Below, piece by piece: positions 43,120 to 51,875 of a stretch of 64,000 bases of DNA. The stretch lies in contig JAJYCL010000008.1 in assembly GCA_021778415.1 (NCBI GenBank), positions 1 through 64,000 on the forward strand. Reading direction: 5' to 3'. Position numbers and translations under genes: made by a program. The notes beneath the pieces are model-generated. The model did no database searches. It had not been told where the DNA came from and saw nothing but the letters and a program-made list of their open reading frames with translations. Position 1 is the first letter of the stretch. Each line of letters opens with the position of its first letter. The stretch comes from a bacterium (GTDB lineage Bacteria; Vulcanimicrobiota; Vulcanimicrobiia; Vulcanimicrobiales; Vulcanimicrobiaceae).

Positions 43120-44954
43120 AGCGCTGTCCTTTCACCCGAAAGCACCAGGTCGCGCGCAGCTGCCGCAAGCGCAATGAGTAGCCACCAGGTTATACCTACT
43201 TTTGGATAGATCCATAACGTATCGACAATCTGATGAAATGCCATGACAGAAGCGACGACGAGGCCTGCCAATGGTAGCGGTTCTTTGCATCGATAGAAAA
43301 ATATGCCAACGGCAATGCTCATAAGCACGAAAAGCGTGATCTCACCGAGTGCGCCTTGTTCCGCCAACACTTGAAAATACGCGCTATTTGCATGTGTTCG
43401 AACGCCCGGGGCAAAGCGAGAAATTTCCAATTCGAAATTTCCCGGCCCGACTCCCAGCAACGGATGCTCGCGCCACAACGTATAGGCACCGCTCCATAAC
43501 TCGGAGCGCGTACCTAAGCCACCGTTATAGGCATCCGTGTTCTGGCCGAAAAATCTGGCAGCTGCCGGCGCATGACCACTCATGACGGCGCAAGCAATGC
43601 CAAAGATAAGAACAAAAGAACATACCAATCCCGCTGCAATTATTCGCACATGCCGGCCAAATTTCGTGAGCAAAAAGATCAAGACAAAGGCCAAAAGTAA
43701 CGCCGCAATACCACCGCGCGAGAAAGTTAAAAACGTCGCGATCGTTCCGATTATCAGGGCGATGCGCTCAAACGTCGTCGATGAACGCAACGCAATGAAT
43801 GCAGCGAGACTCGGAACGACAATGCCAAGATACGCACTGAGTTGATTCGGGCCTTCAAGCGGCCCGGATAGACGCGTAATTGAATGACCAAGAAAAAGGA
43901 GACTCTGCGGAGCTCCAACGATCTCTTGCAGTAATGCTAACGATGCCACAAGAATCGTGATCGAGGCCAACGCGAATCGCACAAGCCTTTCGTCAGGATC
44001 GACGCGGTAGGCACTATATCCGAGTACAAAAACCGCCAAGAACTCGATATCTTTCAACGTTTCACGAACGGCCTGATGAGCGTAGTTCGCAACGAAACTC
44101 GAAAGGATCATCGATATGATGAGGGCGCATTGCGCTCCGGCGAGTAGCCAGAAGGTTCGGCTGAGTCGAGGAGCGCGTTTGCGCGCTTCAAAGGCAAGAC
44201 CGATTGCCACACCGATAAGAACCGCTTTTGGCAGCGTCACCGTTGTTCCGTCGATCGAAAAATACAACGCAAACGGGGCGGCGCCGAGAAGCGCAATGGC
44301 GCCGTACGCCGGCCGCTTTCTCGTGAGAAAAAGTGCCAAAAGGCCGCCGACGAGCGAGAAAAAGAGACTCACTTTTGCACCCGTCGGCGAATTTGTCAGG
44401 ACGGACGTTCCCTCATACCGTTCACCTGTGACGGTATTGAGGTATCCGACGCTACGCAACAGGACGCTTAAGTGCCTGGTATCTCCTCCGATGCCGATGC
44501 GCGCAGGAACAAACGTATGGGCCATGCGCAAGCTCACACGCATGCTCCGATCGTGCGCGCCGGGGGGAATCGCGATGGCAAATCGGTGTGTACCGGCGAG
44601 AAAACAGCAACGCACTTGGGGCGGCAAATCATTCAGGCGGACGGAAAACGATTGCGGCAACCCGCGCACCGCATAGGTTGGAATATAAAATTGAATGAGT
44701 AGGGTATCCGCTCCCGGAGGCGGTGTGACCCGGAAAGACGCCGATTCGCCAAGCCAGCAACAGGAGCCGCTGTCGGATCCGGGGGCCACGCCCCCAATAA
44801 TACTGCTTTGCGTGATGCCCGGGGGATAGATTGCCGACTCTGCTGCCGCAAGCGAGTGAGCGAAACAGAGCGCCGCAAGGCCAATACTTGCGAAAAGCAC
44901 GAGGACGACTCGCCGGCAACGCCATAAACGAACCATACGCTCTTCTTTGAGCAT
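43116..44954 (-). CDS. O-antigen ligase/polymerase-like (Wzy/WaaL) protein with extracytoplasmic N-terminal domain
   Basis: The 612-residue protein begins with a signal-like helix, then an extracytoplasmic domain (about 40-175) with CC doublets, then 12 or so transmembrane helices. The large loop carries GLGTRSELWSGAYTLW and GVGPGNFE, the Wzy_C pattern of O-antigen ligases and polymerases. It likely joins or polymerises glycan units on the periplasmic face. Met7 (44936) is an alternative start. The N-terminal domain is shared with the lipoprotein at 61630-62169. The downstream DUF4915-like gene overlaps its stop. Confidence 0.85.
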   Translation of the reverse strand: MLKEERMVRLWRCRRVVLVLFASIGLAALCFAHSLAAAESAIYPPGITQSSIIGGVAPGSDSGSCCWLGESASFRVTPPPGADTLLIQFYIPTYAVRGLPQSFSVRLNDLPPQVRCCFLAGTHRFAIAIPPGAHDRSMRVSLRMAHTFVPARIGIGGDTRHLSVLLRSVGYLNTVTGERYEGTSVLTNSPTGAKVSLFFSLVGGLLALFLTRKRPAYGAIALLGAAPFALYFSIDGTTVTLPKAVLIGVAIGLAFEARKRAPRLSRTFWLLAGAQCALIISMILSSFVANYAHQAVRETLKDIEFLAVFVLGYSAYRVDPDERLVRFALASITILVASLALLQEIVGAPQSLLFLGHSITRLSGPLEGPNQLSAYLGIVVPSLAAFIALRSSTTFERIALIIGTIATFLTFSRGGIAALLLAFVLIFLLTKFGRHVRIIAAGLVCSFVLIFGIACAVMSGHAPAAARFFGQNTDAYNGGLGTRSELWSGAYTLWREHPLLGVGPGNFELEISRFAPGVRTHANSAYFQVLAEQGALGEITLFVLMSIAVGIFFYRCKEPLPLAGLVVASVMAFHQIVDTLWIYPKVGITWWLLIALAAAARDLVLSGERTAL

Positions 44955-45031
44955 CGATGGCTCTGCACCCGTTATTGGGCGGAGCGAATGCCGTTCACTA
45001 CGAATACCACCGTACCAACGGCTATGACTCT

Positions 45032-46195
45032 ATGAATGATAAACAATCACTTCCACTTCGCTTGGGTGCAGTAGCCGAACCAAAAGTTGCGGTCATCGTT
45101 TTAAATTGGAACGGCTGGCTTGATACCGTTGAATGCTTAGAGAGCTTATTGCGAAGCGACTACGAGAATTTTCAGATCATTGTCTGCGATAATGATTCCG
45201 TCGATGGTTCATTTCAGCGCCTTTTAGAGTGGGCCGACGGATCGCTGACGATTAACACCACCGCAGAAGACGCACCCGATTTTTGGTCGTACCAGCCCGT
45301 TCCAAAGCCCATTAACTCCGTCGTTTATACTCTTTCGACGGATACGACTGAACCGGAATGTCGCCCCGATACGAAATTGATTTTCATTCAAACCGGATCG
45401 AATCTTGGCTATGCAGGCGGCAATAACGTCGGCATTCGATACGCCCAAGCACATAGCCGTGCGAGCTACCTCTGGATCCTCAACAATGATACCGTCGTCG
45501 ACTCACAGGCGATGCGTTGGATGGTCGAGTGTGCTTCGCGAGATCATCGCATCGGAAATGTCGGTGCAACCCTTCTCCAGTATGGCAAGCCGGATACGAT
45601 TCAGGCCCTCGCAGGAGGCGCACTTCTTCCCATGATTGGACTTGATACGCAATTCGGTCGTGGAGAGAAACTCGCTGCAACTTCCGACGTTCTCGAGCCA
45701 TTAGAGCATGTCGTTGGCGCGAGCATGTTCGTTCGCATCGAGGCAGTGCGCGATGTCGGCCTCCTTGACGAATCGTATTTCCTGTACCGAGAGGAGACAT
45801 CATGGTGCATTAAATTTCGAAAAATGAATTGGAAGCTTTCATATAGCCCGAAATCTATTATTTGGCATAAAGAAGGTCGATCAACCGGATTTAAAAGCGA
45901 CTTACACGATTATTATTCGGTTCGAAATATGCTCTTTCTTATCAAGGAATACTATCCACGAAGCCTGCCCACGACGCTCCTCTACTGGGCGTGCATTGCC
46001 GTTCTTCCCAAACTCGTTCGTATGCAATTTCATCGCGTCTCAAGCGTGGGTCGCGCGTTCCGTGATTTTTTTCGTGGCATCCGTGGAAAATCCGATGCCT
46101 TTACTCACAGCTGGCCGCTACTGGAAGCCGCATTACGCGCAGAAGACGAAGCCGTCCGTCGCCGTGCTAGATATCACTCTCGACGGCTCTCGTAA
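45032..46195 (+). CDS. GT2-family glycosyltransferase
   Basis: A GT-A glycosyltransferase of 387 residues from ATG 45032, with VAVIVLNWNGW at the start, CDNDSVDGS, LNNDT (metal site) and an REETSWCIKF catalytic-helix region, resembling rhamnosyltransferase-like GT2 enzymes. It transfers a sugar to a growing glycan in the cytosol. An ATG at 44957 in the same frame lies three bases from the divergent Wzy start, so 45032 leaves room for promoters; neither has a good Shine-Dalgarno. Its 3' end overlaps the convergent gene by 29 bases. Confidence 0.85.
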   Translation: MNDKQSLPLRLGAVAEPKVAVIVLNWNGWLDTVECLESLLRSDYENFQIIVCDNDSVDGSFQRLLEWADGSLTINTTAEDAPDFWSYQPVPKPINSVVYTLSTDTTEPECRPDTKLIFIQTGSNLGYAGGNNVGIRYAQAHSRASYLWILNNDTVVDSQAMRWMVECASRDHRIGNVGATLLQYGKPDTIQALAGGALLPMIGLDTQFGRGEKLAATSDVLEPLEHVVGASMFVRIEAVRDVGLLDESYFLYREETSWCIKFRKMNWKLSYSPKSIIWHKEGRSTGFKSDLHDYYSVRNMLFLIKEYYPRSLPTTLLYWACIAVLPKLVRMQFHRVSSVGRAFRDFFRGIRGKSDAFTHSWPLLEAALRAEDEAVRRRARYHSRRLS

Positions 46196-48188
46196 CGAGA
46201 TCGCGAACGCGTTCCGGCGCGAATCGTGAAGCACTTGCGATACCACGCGCAGCCTGCCGATTCCACGCCGATTCGTCGCGATAGAGCCGTAATGTTTCGG
46301 CAACAAACGCCGCGGGATTGTCGGCGACGATAATGTCGTCTCCATGGACAAATTCCGTGCCCTCAACACCAATGCTCGTCGTCACCGCCGGAAGTCCGAG
46401 GCTGAGACTCTGCACGATTTTTCCTTTCACACCGGCACCGAAGCGAAGCGGCGCGAGAAAAACGCGTGCCGCATCAAAAAGCGGGGTGAGATCGCTCACA
46501 TACCCCGTAATGCGGACATGCGGAGATCGCAGTTGCATCACGGATTGCGGCGGCTCGTATCCTGCGATGATCACGTGAAAATCAGGATCGTCGCGCAAGA
46601 GTATCGGCAGGATGGTTTCGCAAAGGTAGACTGCGGCATCGACATTGGGCTGATGAGTGAAGTTCCCGACAAAAAGCGCTCCCTGTCGTTCGGAAAAGGC
46701 AGGCGGAGAACTTTGCCGAGTCGATTCAATAACGGGAACGATGATTGACTCGATGCCAAAACTTGCTAATACATCGCGCTCAGCACCGCTACAGACAATC
46801 GTACGGTCCGCATCGCGAGCACAGGCGAGCTCGCGCTCTCTGGTCTTTTCCCACGCAAGCTCTCGACCGGAAATTTCTGCTTCGCCGCGTTCGCGCAGAA
46901 AATGTAAATCAACCGTATCGTACAGCCGCACACTTATAGCTGGACCGGCAAGTGCATGAGCATATCGCTCGTAGAGCTCCGGACGCGAGATCCAGGCGAT
47001 ATCAATCGAAAACGGAATTTCCGCAAACGTCGCCAGCCCGCCGCTAGGATGTTCCAGCACATCGATCCCATCGGCCCGCAGCTGGCTGGCAGATGGTTCA
47101 TACGCGATTCCGTCGTCGGGCAAAAAGAGAACGTCGTAGCGGAGCGTTCGCAGTATCCGTGCAATTGCGGCGATGCGGCGCGATCCCGCATCGCGATCTA
47201 AAAACGGAACATGCGAATCCACCATGAGAAGACGTTTTTTGCCCTGATGTCGTCGGAGCGCAAGCCCTTCTTGGAGTTCCCGAGGCGCGGCATCCAACGA
47301 GAGCTCGGCCATTTTCTGCACACATTTCTCGCGGTCCGATTCGGATTTGAGAGAAGTTACGCTTCCGTCAAATGCTATCGCAGTAGGTACGGAGAGAATT
47401 CGATGTCCCGCTCGGCGGAGCGTTGAAGCCAGCATCAGCGAGGCATAGGTTGGCGTGGTAAACGCCGGGTCAAATCCGCCAACGCGTGTGAAATCCTCAG
47501 TGCGAACGAGCATGAAGGCGGGATTTACATAATCGGTTTCGCGAGTGTAGAGAAACTCGTGGCAAAAGCGGCTCCGGCCAAGACCAACGTCTCCGGCACG
47601 GCCGTCACTCCACACAATGCCGCCAGCATGCGCTATTTTGCGATCCCTCGTTTGTAACTGCCCACCAACGATGGCAACCATCGGGTCGGATGCATACGCT
47701 GCCAGCAACGCATCGAGCCACCCGATTAGCGGAACAATTGCCGACCCCACAAAAACGATCGCCGTTCCATTGGCCTCGCTGGCTCCGGCGTTACCCCGTT
47801 CGGCATAAGAGCCCGCTTGCTCCACAATCGTGATTCCTGAGCACTGCCCGATGAAATCACGGACGGTCGGCTCATTCGGATCGACAACGACGATGATTTC
47901 GCATGCCTCGATACCGGGCTCACGTGCAATAGCGTGGAGCGTGTTCACCGTTCCGGTTTTGTTGGCAGCGACAAGGACGATGGAGATTTCCGGGTGGGAT
48001 AGCGCGAAAAAACCGACGGGCAGCGAAGGAACGTCGCGAGTGATCTGATTTCGCCAACGCTGCTCCTCCTGTAACGCGCGTTGCCACGCCAAAAGCTCGC
48101 GCCGTGCTTTGAGAAAACCACGGGCAACAACAGCAGAAAGCCCGTGAGTCCGAAGCATCTCGAGCATCTTGCTCAACATCGTGCGCAT
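46167..48188 (-). CDS. Two-domain glycosyltransferase: degenerate GT2 plus GT4/GT1-like
   Basis: From ATG 48188 the product has 673 residues: a helical N-terminus, a GT2-like domain (about 65-300) and a GT-B domain (about 320-670) with DSHVPFLDRDAGSRR and a PLRFGAGVKGKI-like nucleotide-sugar loop. In the GT2 half the usual DDAS, NND and ED residues are replaced (VVDPN, FVGSAI, TYASL), so only the C-terminal domain is likely active. Starts at 48212 or upstream to 48281 are possible. It is convergent with the GT2 gene, and its partner protein is the intact fusion at 51876. Confidence 0.8.
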   Translation of the reverse strand: MRTMLSKMLEMLRTHGLSAVVARGFLKARRELLAWQRALQEEQRWRNQITRDVPSLPVGFFALSHPEISIVLVAANKTGTVNTLHAIAREPGIEACEIIVVVDPNEPTVRDFIGQCSGITIVEQAGSYAERGNAGASEANGTAIVFVGSAIVPLIGWLDALLAAYASDPMVAIVGGQLQTRDRKIAHAGGIVWSDGRAGDVGLGRSRFCHEFLYTRETDYVNPAFMLVRTEDFTRVGGFDPAFTTPTYASLMLASTLRRAGHRILSVPTAIAFDGSVTSLKSESDREKCVQKMAELSLDAAPRELQEGLALRRHQGKKRLLMVDSHVPFLDRDAGSRRIAAIARILRTLRYDVLFLPDDGIAYEPSASQLRADGIDVLEHPSGGLATFAEIPFSIDIAWISRPELYERYAHALAGPAISVRLYDTVDLHFLRERGEAEISGRELAWEKTRERELACARDADRTIVCSGAERDVLASFGIESIIVPVIESTRQSSPPAFSERQGALFVGNFTHQPNVDAAVYLCETILPILLRDDPDFHVIIAGYEPPQSVMQLRSPHVRITGYVSDLTPLFDAARVFLAPLRFGAGVKGKIVQSLSLGLPAVTTSIGVEGTEFVHGDDIIVADNPAAFVAETLRLYRDESAWNRQAARGIASASRFAPERVRDLVTRAVESDI

Positions 48189-48236
48189 AGGTACCTGGAG
48201 GCTTCGGCGCATAACAGAAGAACCCTGAACGGCGGT

Positions 48237-49040
48237 TTGGCTCAAGCATCTCTTCCCCGCCATCACGAGGCTCTCGTCCAACGACTCTATCGGTTTCGTT
48301 GGCTTATTTACGAATTGGTGCTTCGAGATCTGAAGCTCCGCTATCGTGGTTCGGCACTCGGCTTTATGTGGACGCTCCTCAACCCGTTACTTTTTATGGG
48401 CGTCTACACGCTCGTCTTCGGTGTTTATCTCAAAGTAGGCATTGCCGATTTCCCACTCTATCTGCTCAGCGGATTGCTTCCCTGGAACTGGTTCGCCAAT
48501 GCGTTGCAAACGGGAACGAGCGCGATTGTCGACGGTCGAATGTACGTGGGGAAGACCGTTTTCCCGACAGAGGCCCTACTCGTAGTCCCCGTAGCCTCAA
48601 ATCTGATAAATTTTCTCCTTTCGCTACCGGTGTTTGTGGTGCTGTCCATCGCCCTTCACGGGCATCTTGGCATCGCACTTCTTGCATTACCGCTCGTCAT
48701 TGTTTTGCAGAGCGTCGTCGTCTTTTCTGTTGTTACACTGTTTGCAACATTTAATGTACTCTATCGCGATATGCAGCAGCTTGTATCCTATTTTGTGATG
48801 CTGAGTTTTTATCTCACACCAATTTTTTATGCCACAAAATCGATTCCGGAGGCAATTCGGCCATTTGCGGAAATCAACCCAATGGTATCGCTGGTAAGGT
48901 GTTATCAACACATCCTTTTTGCGAATACGTTTCCTGCATGGGGCGATCTCGCGTATCTTGCTGTCACCGGCCTTGTCCTCTACGGCATCGCACAAATGGC
49001 CTATAATCATTACCACGATTCGTTTGGCGAATATTTATGA
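48237..49040 (+). CDS. Polysaccharide ABC transporter permease (Wzm-like)
   Basis: From TTG 48237 there are 267 residues with six transmembrane helices and the ABC-2 permease segment LIYELVLRDLKLRYRGSALG, followed by the TLLNPLLFMG motif of O-antigen exporters. It forms the membrane channel with the Wzt-like ATPase. The frame is open upstream to 48081, but that part overlaps the divergent gene and is not coding. The start is uncertain because no strong Shine-Dalgarno was found. The ATGA overlap with the next gene supports co-translation. Confidence 0.85.
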   Translation: MAQASLPRHHEALVQRLYRFRWLIYELVLRDLKLRYRGSALGFMWTLLNPLLFMGVYTLVFGVYLKVGIADFPLYLLSGLLPWNWFANALQTGTSAIVDGRMYVGKTVFPTEALLVVPVASNLINFLLSLPVFVVLSIALHGHLGIALLALPLVIVLQSVVVFSVVTLFATFNVLYRDMQQLVSYFVMLSFYLTPIFYATKSIPEAIRPFAEINPMVSLVRCYQHILFANTFPAWGDLAYLAVTGLVLYGIAQMAYNHYHDSFGEYL

Positions 49041-49807
49041 GCAATGCTATTAGCGTAACGAATGTTAGCAAAGCATTCCGCTATATCGCTCATGCTCGCT
49101 CTTTGACCCTCAAGGATGCAATTGTTCGACGTCTTTTTCTCCCGGACGACCAAAAGAAACAGAGCGTCCAAGCTCTCAGCGATATCACCTTTACCGTCGA
49201 ACACGGAAAAATGCTTGGCATCATCGGGCGAAACGGATCGGGTAAAACGACGCTTCTCCGGCTACTCGCCGGCGTTTTCCAGCCCGATTCCGGAAGTATC
49301 ATGCTTGATGGCGCGCTGGCGCCTTTGCTTGCCCTTGGTGCCGGATTTCATCCGGATCTGACGGGGCGAGAAAATGCGCGCATGGAGCTTCTGGTATTAG
49401 GGTTTCCGCGCAGCGCAACCGAGGGGAAGATGGATGCGATCATTGCCTTCTCGGGAATCGGCGATTTTATCGATGCCCCGGTGCGAACCTATTCTTCGGG
49501 AATGCTCATGCGTTTGGCATTTTCGGTGGCCGTTTGCGTCGATCCGGATATTCTTCTGCTCGATGAAGTCCTCGCTGTTGGAGATGATCTCTTCGCCCAG
49601 AAGTGCCTGATGTGCATTGAGGATTTTAAAGACCGCGGGAAAACGATTGTGTTAGTTTCACATAACACAGGAATCATCGAACGCTGGTGCGATCGTGTCC
49701 TCTGGCTTGATAAAGGCCAGACCAAAATGTTCGGCGAGCCTGCAGAGGTTGTGCAAGCCTACGCCCAAAGTGACCTTAGCGTCGGATTCGCTGAAAGAAG
49801 CGCTTAA
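49037..49807 (+). CDS. Polysaccharide ABC transporter ATPase (Wzt-like, short form)
   Basis: The 256-residue ATPase has Walker A GRNGSGKTT, the signature YSSGM, Walker B LLLDEVLAVGD and a His switch in SHNTG, so it looks active. It powers export of lipid-linked polysaccharide with the Wzm-like permease. It lacks the C-terminal carbohydrate-binding domain of terminally modified O-antigen systems, so export probably does not need a modified end for recognition. The 3' end overlaps the convergent methyltransferase by 32 bases. Confidence 0.9.
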   Translation: MSNAISVTNVSKAFRYIAHARSLTLKDAIVRRLFLPDDQKKQSVQALSDITFTVEHGKMLGIIGRNGSGKTTLLRLLAGVFQPDSGSIMLDGALAPLLALGAGFHPDLTGRENARMELLVLGFPRSATEGKMDAIIAFSGIGDFIDAPVRTYSSGMLMRLAFSVAVCVDPDILLLDEVLAVGDDLFAQKCLMCIEDFKDRGKTIVLVSHNTGIIERWCDRVLWLDKGQTKMFGEPAEVVQAYAQSDLSVGFAERSA

Positions 49808-51827
49808 GCCACCAGAATTTCCCTGACTGCACAAGATCGATCAGAGTCGCGATTTGCACCGACTCCGACCGAGCCCGCGAGGCCATCGCCTCCATTTGTT
49901 CAAGAAGCCGATTTTCGAGATCCGCGACGCTTCCATTGAGCGTTGCGAGGCGATCACGATCACGCGCGTGATCGGTGCGCTCGTTCGTGAGCTGCTGGGA
50001 TAGCTCTGCTATTGCTCGCTCTTTTGTGGTAATTGCAGCTTCGCTCTGTGCGATCTGCGTCTCAAGTGCAAAAATCCTCGTCCGATTTTGTGCGATTTCA
50101 GATTCGTGGGCGGTCAGCGACGTTGAGAGCGCGAGCGAAACTTCTTTGGCCTCTTCTAGTGCGGCCTGTAGCAGCGTCGCCTTCGAGCGATGTGCGACAA
50201 GTGCGGTCTCAGCAGCATTCCATTCTCCGTAGAGATTTTCGATGGTTCGCTGATACTCGTCGCCTTCGGCGCGGAGCGTTTCGATTTCCGCCTGCAAGGC
50301 ACTCGCATCGCTCGCCTGGGAACGCAAGACATCCTTCTCCGATTGAGCAGTCAGGAGGAGGGCGCGAACGCGATCCAGATCCTGTTCTGCGCTTGCAAGA
50401 GCGCGAGAAAATTCGGCTATTTGCGTATCGCGGGCAAGCACTTCGGATTGTAACGTGCGGCGCGATTCTTGCAATGATGCCGTCTCGCTATCCTGAAAAG
50501 CAAGCAGTTCCTTACTTTCCGCGAGGGCTTGAGAAAATTCAGCGATTTGCGTATCGCGGGCAAGCACTTCGGATTGTAGCGTGCGGCGCGATTCCTGCAA
50601 CGATGCCATCTCGCTATCTTGAACAGCAAGCAGTTCCTTACTTTTGGCGAGTTCGCTCTGCAAAGCGTCAAGCAACGTCGCATCAATTTTCGTCGTAGGT
50701 ACGGCGGCTTGTAGTTCCAGATATTTTTGCTCGAATTCCGCTGCCCGAGCGGTCTGCATGACGAGTCGCTCTTGTGCTCGAACGAGTTCTATTTCAAATC
50801 GGTGAGCGGCCTTTACGGCAGCATTGGCGCTCGACTGAAGGTTTTCGGTATCGTGAATCCGATGTCGTAAAAATTCGATTTCACGCGCTTCCGCTTCCAG
50901 CGTTCTATAGGCTTCTTGTGAGCGCAGCATTTCCGCATTGGCCGTTGCCAAGAATTCACGCGTTTTGGCAAGTTCTTCGTTGGTTACGGCGAGCTGAGCG
51001 GATAAAGCTTTAACGGTCTCTTCTTCGCGCTTAGCCCGCGTACGGATAGTGGCAAGCTCGGTATTGACTTCAAGGAAGCGTTTCGACAATGTGCGGAAAC
51101 GAATTTCGTTACTTAGTGGATAGGCGCGCAAAATGAATTGCAGCGTTTCACACTCCGGATCGCGACGTATTGCGGCGATGGCCTCGGCGGTAAAATCTTG
51201 TTCGCGAACGCTTGGAACGAGATCACTTTCACCAAAAAGCGGCACGTTCGTGCGCCCGATATCTTCGAGCCGATAACCGGCCGCAAGAAAGAGCTCCTCT
51301 GCTGATTTTCTGGTGAAAAATCGCATGTGCGTATCATCGAGAATCCCGAACTCTTGATAATCGAAGCTTCCATTTAGCAGAGCAAGCCGCACCGCACCGT
51401 GCGCGATGTTTGGCAACGAGATTACTGCATAACCGCCTTCGCGGATTAGTGCGCGTGCATCGTCCAGCAAGCGAAGAGGATTACGCAGATGCTCCAAGAT
51501 ATCGGCAAAGACAATAACATCGAACGTGTCATTTCCAACGAGATCGGTGACTGACGCTTCATCAAGATCGGCCACGATAACGCGCGAACAATATTTTCTG
51601 GCATCCTCAGCAGCCTTGGGATTGATATCGATGCCGACCGTATCGCATTGCCGGCTTTGCAGCACTTGGCCGAGGTAGCCGCCGGCGCAGCCAATATCGA
51701 GAACGCGTTTGCGTTCGCCGATCGCGCTAAGTAAGATACCTAGGCTCGTATCGGACTCGGGAGCATTGCTCACAAAATCGTGTTGTTGTGGGTAATCTTT
51801 CCAGCGGTCGATCGAATCGATACTCAT
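49776..51827 (-). CDS. SAM methyltransferase with long C-terminal coiled coil
   Basis: ATG 51827 with GGAGG upstream gives 683 residues. The class I methyltransferase domain (about 20-200) has VLDIGCAGG (SAM loop), DIN at the next strand and ADILEHLRNPL. Residues about 230-650 form a long coiled coil, rich in Glu, Leu and Ala, including a duplicated 42-residue unit. The C-terminus is a short basic aromatic tail (KFWWLKRFFQRIRR) that may touch membrane. It likely methylates a glycan terminus, with the coiled coil acting as ruler or scaffold, as in WbdD-type proteins; that role is inference. Confidence 0.85.
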   Translation of the reverse strand: MSIDSIDRWKDYPQQHDFVSNAPESDTSLGILLSAIGERKRVLDIGCAGGYLGQVLQSRQCDTVGIDINPKAAEDARKYCSRVIVADLDEASVTDLVGNDTFDVIVFADILEHLRNPLRLLDDARALIREGGYAVISLPNIAHGAVRLALLNGSFDYQEFGILDDTHMRFFTRKSAEELFLAAGYRLEDIGRTNVPLFGESDLVPSVREQDFTAEAIAAIRRDPECETLQFILRAYPLSNEIRFRTLSKRFLEVNTELATIRTRAKREEETVKALSAQLAVTNEELAKTREFLATANAEMLRSQEAYRTLEAEAREIEFLRHRIHDTENLQSSANAAVKAAHRFEIELVRAQERLVMQTARAAEFEQKYLELQAAVPTTKIDATLLDALQSELAKSKELLAVQDSEMASLQESRRTLQSEVLARDTQIAEFSQALAESKELLAFQDSETASLQESRRTLQSEVLARDTQIAEFSRALASAEQDLDRVRALLLTAQSEKDVLRSQASDASALQAEIETLRAEGDEYQRTIENLYGEWNAAETALVAHRSKATLLQAALEEAKEVSLALSTSLTAHESEIAQNRTRIFALETQIAQSEAAITTKERAIAELSQQLTNERTDHARDRDRLATLNGSVADLENRLLEQMEAMASRARSESVQIATLIDLVQSGKFWWLKRFFQRIRR
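50405..50656. repeat. 126-bp direct repeat in the coiled-coil coding region
   Basis: Two adjacent, nearly identical copies with a period of 126 bases encode a 42-residue coiled-coil unit (ESKELLA...QSEVLARDTQIAEFS). The copies differ by about a dozen bases. The period is an exact number of codons, so the frame is kept. It is a recent internal duplication that lengthened the rod. Confidence 0.9.
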
Positions 51828-51875
51828 GGGGCCTCCGGGGGAGCTGCAACCTGGGAAAGCGCTCGATAAAGAAGG

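Noticed and set aside
48081-48236. Longer N-terminus for the Wzm-like permease
   Set aside because: The extra 52 residues are antisense to the divergent glycosyltransferase start and lack similarity to permease N-termini.
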